This document shows, piece by piece, positions 40,659-50,366 of a stretch of DNA of 64,000 nt. The notes beneath the pieces are model-generated. The model was not told the DNA's origin, made no database searches, and worked only from the letters and a program-made list of their open reading frames with translations. The position numbers and the translations under genes are program-made. Origin of the DNA: Nemopilema nomurai (lineage: Eukaryota; Cnidaria; Scyphozoa; Rhizostomeae; Rhizostomatidae); contig ML133431.1 of assembly GCA_003864495.1 (NCBI GenBank), forward strand, positions 1 to 64,000, read 5' to 3'. Positions within the stretch are counted from its first letter, which is position 1, and every line of letters starts with the position of its first letter.

Positions 40659-40695
40659 GAAAGATAATTAAAAATTACAAAATTAAATAAAAAAT

Positions 40696-40704
40696 TGTTA
40701 AAAT
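40696..40704 (+). promoter_or_regulatory. extended -10 promoter for the tRNA cluster
   Basis: TGTTAAAAT lies 27 bases before tRNA-Val and is the only promoter-like site before the run of seven tRNAs. Confidence 0.6.
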
Positions 40705-40730
40705 ATCTTAAAGCCTTATTTTTGGTTTAT

Positions 40731-40806
40731 AGAGCGTTAATTCAGTTGGGAGAATGCTTGTCTTACAAACAAGTCGTCGGCAGTTCGAGCCTGCCACGCT
40801 CTACCA
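40731..40806 (+). tRNA. tRNA-Val with UAC anticodon
   Basis: Acceptor AGAGCGT/ACGCTCT, anticodon loop CTTACAA between CTTGT and ACAAG, T-arm GGCAG/CTGCC, encoded CCA. First of seven tightly spaced tRNAs. Confidence 0.95.
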
Positions 40807-40811
40807 TTTTT

Positions 40812-40889
40812 GCTGGTTTAGCTCAATTTTGGCAGAGCACCCGCCTTGTAAGCGGTAGGCTGTAGGTTCAAGTCCTATAACCAGCACCA
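40812..40889 (+). tRNA. tRNA-Thr with UGU anticodon
   Basis: Acceptor GCTGGTT/AACCAGC, ten-base D-loop, anticodon loop CTTGTAA, encoded CCA. The outer pair of the anticodon stem is a C-U mismatch (CCCGC/GCGGT). Confidence 0.93.
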
Positions 40890-40892
40890 ATC

Positions 40893-40979
40893 GGAAGTGT
40901 AGCGAAGTGGTTAAACGCGGCTGACTGTAGATCAGCTCTCATTTTGGGTACGGGAGTTCGAATCTCTCCGCTTCCACCA
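40893..40979 (+). tRNA. tRNA-Tyr with GUA anticodon
   Basis: Class II tRNA with a long variable arm; acceptor GGAAGTG, anticodon loop CTGTAGA, T-arm with TTCGAAT, encoded CCA. Confidence 0.95.
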
Positions 40980-40984
40980 TTGTT

Positions 40985-41059
40985 TGGGGTGTAGCCAAGT
41001 GGAAAGGCAATGGACTTTGGCTCCATGACGCGTTAGTTCGAATCTAACCACCCCAGCCA
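40985..41059 (+). tRNA. tRNA-Gln with UUG anticodon
   Basis: Acceptor TGGGGTG/CACCCCA, anticodon loop CTTTGGC between ATGGA and TCCAT, discriminator G, encoded CCA. The opening U-A acceptor pair is typical for tRNA-Gln. Confidence 0.95.
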
Positions 41060-41068
41060 AACTATTTT

Positions 41069-41144
41069 GTCCTGTTAGCTCAGTTGGTAGAGCAGTAGGC
41101 TTTTAACCTATGTGTCAGAGGTTCGAATCCTCTACGGGACACCA
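41069..41144 (+). tRNA. tRNA-Lys with UUU anticodon
   Basis: Acceptor GTCCTGT/ACGGGAC, D-arm GCTC/GAGC, anticodon loop CTTTTAA between GTAGG and CCTAT, T-arm with TTCGAAT, encoded CCA. Confidence 0.95.
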
Positions 41145-41155
41145 TTATTGTAAAA

Positions 41156-41242
41156 GCCCAGGTGGTGAAATTGGTAGACACAGCAGACTTAAGATCTGCC
41201 GAACTTATGTTTGTGTCGGTTCGAGTCCGACCCTGGGTACCA
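41156..41242 (+). tRNA. tRNA-Leu with UAA anticodon
   Basis: Class II tRNA; acceptor GCCCAGG/CCTGGGT, anticodon loop CTTAAGA between GCAGA and TCTGC, long variable arm, encoded CCA. Confidence 0.95.
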
Positions 41243-41284
41243 TAAAAAATAAATGCATAAATTTATTTTCAGTTGTTTGCACAC

Positions 41285-41359
41285 GCCTACGTAGCTTAAT
41301 AGGAAAGCAACAGTCTTCTAAACTGTAGAGTAGGGGTGCAATTCCCCTCGTAGGTGCCA
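41285..41359 (+). tRNA. tRNA-Arg with UCU anticodon
   Basis: Acceptor GCCTACG/CGTAGGT, anticodon loop CTTCTAA between ACAGT and ACTGT, discriminator G, encoded CCA. As in tRNA-Arg(CCU), the T-loop is TGCAATT with G at position 55. Confidence 0.94.
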
Positions 41360-41413
41360 TTATTTTAAATTTATATAAATTATTATTAATCAAAGGAGAT
41401 TTTACAAAATATT

Positions 41414-42730
41414 ATGAAAATTATTAAATTTTTAAACCAATCAAATGAAATTAAAACCGGCGTTTTAAATTTTAAAAACGCAGATGGTTGAAATCAAATT
41501 TTAGATCAAGCACGAATTGAATTAGGGAAAAGCATTAAAATTGATGGATTTCGCCCAGGGAAAATTCCTTTAAATATTTTAGCTAAACATTTATCATCAA
41601 AAGAAGTTTTAAATAAAGCGTCTCAATTAGCATTACCAAAAATGTACAAATTTTTTTTAAAACAACATAATGATGATTTAAAAAATGCTCGGTTTAAAAT
41701 TTATTCAATTACTAAAGTTTCATTTGATGAAATTGAAGTTCGTTTTGAATGAGAAGTATTACCACAAATTGTTTTAGGTGAGTACAAAAATTTAGCAATT
41801 ACAACACCAGAAATTAAGATTACAAATGATAAGATTGATTCACAAATTGAAAATTTACGTCAATCTTATGCTGAATACGTAAATAAATCAAATTCAACAA
41901 TTGAAAAAGGGGACTTTTTAACAATTGATTATGAAACGTTATTTGAAAACCAATTAATTCCCAGCGCAAGTCAAAAAGATTATCAATTTCAATTAGGATC
42001 CCAAAATCTTTTACCAAGCGCAATTCAAGCAATGCTTTATGATTTGAAATTAAATCAAACTAATACAATTGATTTTACCTACCAATCTGATTATAAAAAT
42101 CAAGAATTAGCTGGAAAAAAAGTAATTCATCGTGTCACTTTGAAAAAAATTGCAACGCAAATTCTTCCTAAATTAAACAATTTAATTGAGTTGTTAAAAA
42201 TTACCAAAACGGAAACTGAACTACGCGATTTAATTAAAAATAATTTACGTCATCAAGAAATTAATCAAATCAAACCAGAAATTTTAAAAACGATCAAAAC
42301 AAAAATTTTACATTCAAGTCAAGCAACAATTCCAACAGCGTATTTAGAAAGCGAATTCAAAATGATGCGACAAAACGTAATTGAACGTTTAAAAAACGAA
42401 AAACGTACGCTTGAAAATTATTTGAAAGATAACCAACAAACGGAAAAAGATTTTGATCTTGAATTAAAAGCATTGGTTAAACGTAATATTGAAGAATTAT
42501 TAATGATTTATCAAATTGCCAAAACTGAAAACATTACTGTTAGTGACCAAGAATTAGAATCTTATTATAAAATGCTTGCCGAACGTTTTAAATTATCAAT
42601 TGAAGAAGTTAAAAAACAATATCAAAAAATCATTTTAGAAAATCATTTACTTAGAATCAAAGTGGAAGATTATTTACTAGTTAATAATACTAATTTCGAT
42701 TTTAACACTACTTCTGCGCAAAAAAATTAA
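41414..42730 (+). CDS. tig: trigger factor
   Basis: Trigger factor (438 residues) is the ribosome-bound chaperone at the tunnel exit, docking on L23. The ribosome-binding signature GFRPGKIP is in the N-terminal domain (near residue 52). The middle domain carries the FKBP-like region (KGDFLTIDYE, then FQLGSQNLLPS), and the C-terminal part is a long helical arm domain with EEVKKQYQ. AAAGGAG at 41391-41397 precedes the ATG at some distance. yebC follows five bases after the stop. Confidence 0.95.
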
Positions 42731-42735
42731 CTAGT

Positions 42736-43446
42736 ATGGCCGGACATTCGAAATGATCAAATATTAAGCATCGTAAACAAGCGGTTGATAATAAAAAATC
42801 AGCCGTTTTTCAATCCCTTATTAATCAAATTCGTATGATAGCGCGCGATAATAATAATCCTGATACAAATTATCAATTAAAAAATATTATTCAAAAGGCA
42901 AAAAAATTAAATTGCCCCACCAGTTTAATTAATAAAGCATTAGAAAAAAAAATGACTGATACGAATAATACTTGATTGTATGAAATTAAATTTGCTCGCC
43001 AAATTAGTTTATTAATTAAAATTCAAACTACTGCTAAATCCGGATTGATTCTTAGTCAAATTCGTCGAATTGTCAATCGCTTTCCTGCTGAACTTTTATC
43101 AACCAATTCCATTCTATTTGAATTTGAGCAATGTTTTGTGTTTGAAACTACTAAATTAGATGATGAAAAAATTTTGCAATTGTTAGAAAATATTGATATT
43201 AAAAGTATTGTTGCTCACCAAAATCATAGTGAAATTATTTTATCCAATCGCAACCAACTTCGTTTATGTAAAGATTTTTTAAATCAAAATAACATTTTGA
43301 TTAATCGAACTTTCGAAAAATATTTCGCTTTACAAAAAATTACTGTTGATCCAGCAACTTTACTGCAATATCAAACATTTTGTGCAAAATTAACATCGGA
43401 ATTAAAAGCTATAACTTTCTATGATAATTTAAAATATCATAAATAA
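42736..43446 (+). CDS. YebC/PmpR family transcriptional regulator or ribosome rescue factor
   Basis: The 236-residue protein starts with the unmistakable MAGHSKWSNIKHRKQA (one Trp as TGA). The rest is rather divergent from typical YebC. The family was first seen as DNA-binding regulators; recent work links members to relief of ribosome stalling at polyproline. Which applies here cannot be told from sequence. It sits directly behind tig. Confidence 0.92.
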
Positions 43447-43461
43447 CACACAAGAATTGAG

Positions 43462-43467
43462 TATAAT
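43462..43467 (+). promoter_or_regulatory. candidate -10 box before the 43.5-kb membrane gene
   Basis: TATAAT preceded by TTGAG lies 15 bases before the ATG at 43483. No -35 element is evident. Confidence 0.4.
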
Positions 43468-43482
43468 TAAAAGTATTTAGTG

Positions 43483-45442
43483 ATGTATCAAAAACGCTTT
43501 TTTATTCATGGAAAAAATTTCCTATTTCGTTTTAAAAAATGATTTTTTCCTGTTTTCATTGTTGCAATTTTATCAACAACATTAATGTTTGGTTTGCTTG
43601 GTTTACAACGCCAAAAACTTTCAAATGAATTTGTCCCCAATCAACCGACGATTGTTATCACCTGTCAAGATACATCAAAATCTTGTTTATCTGATGCTAA
43701 AAAACTACCGTTTGTTGTTGAACATTTTTTTCAAGGAATGTTTAAAACATTATTTATTGATTCCAATTCAAAATCTGATTTCAAAATTTTGTATCAAAAA
43801 TGATTAAAAACAATTAAACTTAATCAGCAAAGTCAACAAAAAATTATTTTTAAATCGGCAAATTCTTCAATTAAAGTAAATCGATTATTTAAAGATAATC
43901 ATCAAATCGGATATATGATAACTTTATTAAATGGTACGATTAATGCAAAAAATTGATTCGCTTTATCAAATTGAATTAAACAAACATTAGTCCAAAAAAC
44001 TTTTAGTGAAATTTTCAATTTTAATTTAACTAATATCACCAAAAAGTTCAGATCCAATCGGTTTTTTAATCAAATTGATTATCGATTATTGATTTTTATT
44101 TTAATTTTCACTATGTTTGGATTATTTGCGATTGGTGTTTTAATTTATTTCGGTGCTGGTTGAGGATTTTTTAATTTACTATTTAATCTTGCTTTTTTAA
44201 CATCAATTTTATTAATTTTTAATCATTTCGAAATTATTTTAACTTTACAAAATTTAATTCTTTTATTTTTTACATGGCTGACAACGATTTATTGACAATT
44301 TCATATTATGCGGCAATCACAGAATTTTACGCCGCAAAAATCATTACTGAAAACAATCACTTTTAATCTCGAATTAATTAAACCATCTTTAGTAATTTTT
44401 ACCATTTTTACAATCAGTTTCTTAGCTTATTTTTTGCTTGTCTATCCAGAACCAAGTAAAAAATTACTTTTAGCAAGTTTAAATATTAGTAATCATTTTA
44501 ATCGAATTATTTTTGACATTTCGATTCCATTATTAATAATATGAATCAGTTTTTTAGTCGGATTTTTAGTTTTTTTTTATTTCACAGTTTTGGTTGCATT
44601 TTTTCTTTGACAACCAATATATCAACAACTTTTTTTTAATTACCAAAAACATCCACAATCATCAACACCATTAAGCAATTTTCAACCCAAATCTTTTGTA
44701 ATAAATTGCAAAATCAAATTTTTAACATCAATTGGATTATTTCTATTGATAGTTTCATTTATAACGTTGATACCATTTTTAGCAAAAAACGTTTTATCCA
44801 ATCATTTACTATCAGAAACAAATTTAAATTTTGATAATGGCTGATATGAAATTAAAAATATTGGATTTTTTTGAAAAATGAAAATTATATTTAATTGTTT
44901 TATTATTAACGTTTGTTGCTTTAATATTGTTTGCTTTAATATTTTTAAATCGATATGCAACCTTATGATTTATAATCGAAACATTATTTATGGTCGCATT
45001 TTGTTTGATAATTCCAATTACACTTTTAATTACTTTCCAACCATTTTTGAATGGCGGTCTTAATGAATTTGTAATGCTTTTTACCTGAATTTTGATTATT
45101 AGTAAATTTACGCAAATGTTTTTACATTTATTTTCCGCAAATAAAAATGTAAATTTGTTATTTTCAAACATTTTCAAACATTACAATTGAAAATTTTCAA
45201 TTGTAAAAATTGGATTAATATCATTATTTTTTAGTTTTTTATGAAAAAATAATTTGTGGTTATACGTATATTTATTGACAACACTATTAATTGGTGAACT
45301 ATTTACTGTTTTAATTAAACAACCTTATTTAGCAATTTTTACAAATTGACAACAAAACCACCAAAACAAACGAAAAAAAATGTATATTGAATATAAAAAA
45401 CAAGCGTTTTTTGAAAGAGAAATCGAAGGTATTAATGACTAA
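43483..45442 (+). CDS. unknown multi-helix membrane protein (652 aa, +1 frameshift)
   Basis: I do not recognise this protein. It has an N-terminal helix (about residues 18-38), a soluble section to about residue 190, then at least eight hydrophobic helices. The first frame continues to 45063, but from about 44872 its translation loses coding character, while the +1 frame from there (WKLYLIVLLLTFVALILF) is plainly a membrane protein and ends at 45442 against hisS. One extra A in the run near 44872-44876 explains this; alternatively a separate gene starts at the ATG at 44837 or 44846. A C-x6-C pair lies in the soluble section. Confidence 0.65.
45161..45180 (+). repeat. two exact tandem copies of a 10-base unit
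   Basis: TTTTCAAACA occurs twice in direct succession inside the membrane protein gene, immediately before a perfect palindrome. Ten is not a multiple of three, so the copies are read in different frames. Confidence 0.85.
45181..45206 (+). repeat. perfect 26-base palindrome inside a membrane protein gene
   Basis: TTACAATTGAAAA is followed directly by its exact reverse complement. It adjoins a tandem 10-base repeat. It lies about 230 bases before the hisS start and inside coding sequence. Confidence 0.9.
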
Positions 45443-46748
45443 ATCTTTTCACCCTTTAAAAGGATTTGTAGATTTGTTTGATCAAAATTTGATCCAACAT
45501 CATTTTGTAATTGATGAATGCAATCGACTTGCTTTATTGGCAAATTATTCACCTGTTCAGATTCCAATTGTTGAAAACATTGAAACATTTTCGAAACAAT
45601 TTGCTTTCGCAAACCCAAAGAAGACCGATTTTTTTATTTTAAAAAATCAATCTTCATCACTGGTCGGAAATAATATTTTACGACCAGAATTAACTAGCGG
45701 ATTAATTCGCGCATATTTAAATAATCCTTTATTTTGTCAAAAAAGCGCTACGTTTTTTACAAGCGGGCCTTGTTTTCGTTATGAAAATCCTCAAAAAGGT
45801 CGTTTGCGCCAATTTTGACAATGAAATTTTGAACAATTACGAACTCAAACCAATGGAATTAAACACAGTTTAGCGTTTTTAACCCGTATTTTAAAACATT
45901 TTGCATTAGATACGCAAATTACGTTTGAAATTAATTATTTAACAACGGAAAAATTACAATTTTTTAATCAATATCTTTCCCAAATCAAACCCCAAAAACG
46001 CACACAATTTTGTGCCGAATGTCAAAATCGTTTTGCAAAAGCAGGTAATTTATATCGAATTTTAGATTGCAAAAAATGTCAAAATCATTTTGAAAAACGA
46101 TTGTTAGTTCACGATCAATTAACACCTGAACAAATCAAACAATTTGATGAAATTCAATCTTGAATCAAACAATTTCTACCGAATGGTAAAATCGTTTTAA
46201 ATCCTTTATTAGTACGCGGATTAGATTATTATCGTGGATTTGTATTTGAAATTAAATTTAATGATTCAGCATTAAAATGAGCACAGAATACTTTGATTGC
46301 TGGCGGTGAATATTATTTAAAAAGTTTTTTTAAAAGTAAATTAACCGAAACAGGAACTGGATTTGGATTTGCAATCGGAATTGAAAGAATGGTAATTGCT
46401 TTGAAATCAACCAATTTTTTTACGCGATTATTGAAAATATTTGCTCTGCAAAAAACCATTTTAATTGGTTATTTATCAAAATCAGATTTTGTTGCTGCTT
46501 ACAATTTACAAACTTTACTAAATGAAAATAATTATATTGCTAACGTTGCTGAAAATATACGTCATTTTTCCGATCTTCTCAAACACGCCCTTGCTTTAAA
46601 AGTTAAGTATTTAATTGTGTTTGATAAAGAATATCAAACAACCAAAAAACTGCTTTGCAAAAAAATTACCCCAAAATGAGCCCCAATTCAACAATTTCGT
46701 TTATCAATTCAAGAGGTATTAAAATTTCTTTATGAAGCAAAACTTTAA
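45435..46748 (+). CDS. hisS: histidyl-tRNA synthetase
   Basis: HisRS (437 residues) is a class II enzyme. Motif 2 reads GPCFRYENPQKGRLRQFWQW, the His-specific motif A is LVRGLDYYRGFVFE, and motif 3 is GFGFAIGIERM. A cysteine-rich insertion (CAEC ... CKKC, residues 195-216) suggests a zinc-binding insert. The start at 45435 overlaps the preceding gene by 8 bases; the open frame extends a further 16 codons upstream without family likeness. It overlaps aspS by 17 bases. Confidence 0.95.
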
Positions 46749-48426
46749 TTTCCAAAAATGAATTAAAATTAGTGATTTAAACCATCAATTAGTTGATCAA
46801 ACAGTTACATTAGCTGGTTGAATTGTTAAAGTTAAACGAATGGGTAAATTATTATTTATTCAATTACGTGATCCAACATCAATGATTCAAGTATTAGTTC
46901 GCAAAACAACCGAAAATATCCACCTTTTTCAACAATTAAGTACGATAAATAAAGAATCAGTTATTACTATTACAGGCATTTTAAAAAATCGTAAACTCCC
47001 AAAATCACAAACCTTATTTCGCCCTTTTGAATTGATTGCTAATCAATTTCAAATTTTAAATTTTGCCCAACCAATCCCTTTTCAAATTAGTGATCAAACC
47101 GATGGTTCGGAAAAATTACGAATTCAATATCGTTATTTAGATTTACGAAGAAACATAATGCAAAACAACATTAAAACTCGTGCTAAATTACAAAGTTTGA
47201 TTCGTAATTTTATGACAGAAAATAATATTTTAGAAATTAACACTCCGATTCTTTCGTTTCCAAACGCTGAAGGAGCACGTAACTTTAATGTTAAATCAAG
47301 TATCGAAACTAATTCATATCAAATTGCTTTACCACAATCACCCCAAATTTATAAACAATTATTAATGACAAGTGGTTTTAATGCATATTATCAATTAGCA
47401 CATTGTTTTCGTGATGAAAAAATTCGTTCTGATCGTCAACCAGAATTTATGCAACTTGATTTAGAATTATCGTTTGCAACTCCAAGTGATGTTTGTCGTT
47501 TAATTGAACGCTTGATTACGAAAATTTGAAACACATTTAAAAAACCAACGGTTAATATTAATTTTAAAAAAATTGATTATTTTGATGCGTTAAATACATA
47601 TGGTACCGATAAACCTGACACTCGTTTTGAACTTTTATTAACTGATTTTACAGCGCAATTTCGTGAACATTTACCAAAAAATCACTTCCTTAAAGCAATT
47701 GAACCATTCGCTAAAATTTCATCAGAAATTTGTCATATAATTGCTAACGAAATTGCTAAAATCAAACCAGATTGCCTTTTTGTTTGACAAAACGACCAAG
47801 TAGCTATCAAACCGAAACATTGAAAACCAAATTTATTAACAAGTGTTACTGAATATTTAAAACACCATAAAATTAAATATTTTTGAGCAATTGCCAATCA
47901 ATTAAAAATGGTTAATTTGATTTTAGGACAAGTACGATTACAAATTGCGAAAAATTTAAATTTAATTCCCCAAAATAAAGATGAATTTATTTGAATTGTT
48001 AATTCACCATTGTTTGAATATAATGACGAATTAAAAAAATATCAATCTTTACATCATCCTTTTTGTCAACCTTTAAATTTAAATAATTTTCATAATGATT
48101 GAAAAACCGCTTTAGCTGACGCTTATGATTTAGTAATTAATGGCGTTGAAATCGCAAGTGGAACAGCACGAATTTACGAACTTGACTTACAACGTCAAAT
48201 TTTTAAACACATCGGAATAAATACACAAAAACAAAACCGTGATTATGGTTTTTTCTTAGCAGCAATGGAATATGGAATGCCGCCACACAGTGGAATTGGT
48301 TTAGGAATCGAACGCCTTTTACAAACTTTAATTTCAACAAAATCAATTCGTGATGTAATTGCTTTTCCAAAAACCAGCGCTTTTGATACTTTATTTTTAC
48401 AAACGAAACCAAAAAACAAAACATAA
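46732..48426 (+). CDS. aspS: aspartyl-tRNA synthetase
   Basis: AspRS (564 residues) has an N-terminal OB domain (TLAGWIVKVKRMGKLLFIQL, then RD), the class II core with QSPQIYKQLLMTSGFNAYYQ and CFRDEKIRSDRQPEFMQLD (motif 2), and motif 3 HSGIGLGIERLLQTL, ending SIRDVIAFPKT. The pairing hisS-aspS is the common order. It is followed by tRNA-Leu. Confidence 0.96.
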
Positions 48427-48442
48427 AATAATGAAAAACAAT

Positions 48443-48448
48443 TATAAT
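48443..48448 (+). promoter_or_regulatory. candidate -10 box before tRNA-Leu(UAG)
   Basis: TATAAT lies 18 bases before tRNA-Leu in the short gap after aspS. Confidence 0.4.
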
Positions 48449-48466
48449 ATTAAAATGTTGATGTCT

Positions 48467-48553
48467 GCGGAAATGGCGAAATTGGCAGACGCGTCAGATT
48501 TAGGATCTGGTATCATTTATGATGTGTGGGTTCAAGTCCCTCTTTCCGCACCA
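48467..48553 (+). tRNA. tRNA-Leu with UAG anticodon
   Basis: Class II tRNA; acceptor GCGGAAA/TTTCCGC, anticodon loop TTTAGGA (anticodon TAG, reading CUA), long variable arm, T-arm with TTCAAGT, encoded CCA. Confidence 0.95.
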
Positions 48554-48599
48554 TTTAGAGAAAGAATTTAAAAAAAACAGGAGTATTTACAATAGAAAA

Positions 48600-48824
48600 A
48601 TGACAATTATTTGATGAGGCGCTTTATTAATTGCGCTTGCAAGTTTGATTATTGGATTAGTAATTGGTTTTTTAGCAACAAAAAAATACATTACCTCCCA
48701 AATCAAACGTAACCCCCCAATTAATGCTGGCATGATTCGTGCAATGTATTCACAAATGGGTCGAAAACCATCAGAAAGACAAATTCGTTCAATTATGAGC
48801 GAAATGAAAAAACACCAAAAATAA
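48600..48824 (+). CDS. UPF0154 (YneF-like) small membrane protein
   Basis: The 74-residue protein has one N-terminal helix (LLIALASLIIGLVIGFLA) and then the family block RNPPINAGMIRAMYSQMG, followed by RKPSERQIRSIM. These small membrane proteins are conserved in Firmicutes and Mollicutes; their job is not established. CAGGAG at 48578 may serve as ribosome binding site. rpmG starts five bases after its stop. Confidence 0.9.
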
Positions 48825-48828
48825 TATT

Positions 48829-48984
48829 ATGAGAGTTCAAGTAGTTTTATATTGCCAACAATGCAATCGTCAGAATTATTTTACTGATAAGAATAAGAGT
48901 TTAAAAAAAGAAAAAATTCAATTGAACAAGTACTGTTCACAATGTCGTAAAATTATTACTCACATTGAAAAGAAAAAAAAATAA
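48829..48984 (+). CDS. rpmG: ribosomal protein L33
   Basis: L33 (51 residues) is a 50S protein. It has four zinc-ligand cysteines in CQQC and CSQC, so it is the C+ form, and the usual central basic stretch NKSLKKEKIQLNKY. Genomes of this group often carry more than one L33. Confidence 0.93.
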   Translation: MRVQVVLYCQQCNRQNYFTDKNKSLKKEKIQLNKYCSQCRKIITHIEKKKK

Positions 48985-48995
48985 TTAAATCACTT

Positions 48996-50366
48996 ATGTT
49001 TTCTTGACCACAATTCAATTTTTCTTTTCAAGCTAAAATCGAAACAGAATTACCAAAGGTTAAACCGACGCGTCAAAACAAAAGTTTCACTATCAATGAT
49101 TCTGGTTGAAAAGATTTTCTGTCTTCACACTGAAAACGCGTTTTGATCGGAGTTATAGTAGGATTATTATTATTAATTTTACTATCTTTTGTTGGTCGAA
49201 CAGTTTTTACAATTTTTTTTACAATTTTACCGTTGTTTTTTGGTTATGGTTTGTCGTTTTTATTACAGCCATTAATTCATTTTTTTGATAATTTAATTGG
49301 GCATAAATTATCAAAAATTTTAGTTTTTAGCATTTTTGTCATCGTTGTTTTTTGTCTTGTCATTGGTTTATTATTTTTATTAATTTTTCAATTAGATGAT
49401 TTATATCAACAATTTTTACAAGGAAGCGGAAGTAAGGATTTTAAAACTAATTTTCTTTCCAAGGTTCGTAACAATCAAATCACTGATTTAAAATTCAATA
49501 AAATTCCTAACCAACCGAGTTTTAAATTAACTTTCTTAGACAATGATAAACCAGTTGAAATTATAACCAAAATTAAAGGTACTGCTGATATTTACATCTT
49601 TTTTTTAAAAATGATTTCAATTGCGCCATTTTTACAACGGCTTTTGTTTAGTGGAATCGCTTGAATATATTCATCAATTGATAATTATGAATGACTTAAT
49701 ACAATTTTTAAAAACGTTTGATTTTGAATGTCATGTTTTTATTTAATTTTTTTCACTTTAATTGTTGCCGCTTTTACCTTAGATGATCGCGGAGCGTTTT
49801 TTAGTAAAATTTGAAATTTTTTTACTAAAGAACAGGATCCAAAAACGACTGAACTGTTAAAAATTGAATTGAAAAAAATTTTTTCTTCTTGATTTAAAGC
49901 ATTATTATTAGTTCAAACTTACATTTTGTTTTGCACAACGTTATTTATTTTCATTGCCGGTATTTCCTTTATGAAATGAAGCACTTATCATAAATCGATT
50001 TTTATTTTAGCTTTTTTCATGTTTCTTTGTAATTTCGTTCCTTACATTGGACCAACGATTGGATTTATTCCAATAATTGGAGTCGGTGTTATTGATGCAA
50101 TTAAACAAGGTAGTGATCAGTTGACCCATTGATTACCATTAATTATTGCAACTGGTGGTTGCTTACTAGTTCAAATTGGTGAATCTGCTTTTGTTTCGCC
50201 ACTTGTTTATTCACATAAAATCAAAATTAAACCAATTACAATTATCTTTGGAATTTCCCTTTTTGGAGTTATTTTTGGTGTAATGAGTATGCCATTTGCA
50301 ATTCCAATCATCATTTTGATTAAAACAATCGCTAAAATTGTTTATAAAAAGAAATGAAACATTTAA
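48996..50366 (+). CDS. AI-2E family transporter (TerC/YtvI-like permease)
   Basis: The 456-residue membrane protein has the family plan: two helices near residues 48-90, one near 105-130, a soluble middle, and a C-terminal bundle with the hallmark FVPYIGPTIGFIPIIGVGV and later GVMSMPFAIPIII. Members have been reported to export autoinducer-2 or to act as Na+/H+ antiporters; nothing here shows the substrate. It has an N-terminal cytoplasmic tail of about 45 residues. It overlaps alaS by 13 bases. Confidence 0.88.

Noticed and set aside
41156..41400. Open frames across the tRNA cluster.
   Set aside because: They run through seven well-folded tRNAs and have no coding character.
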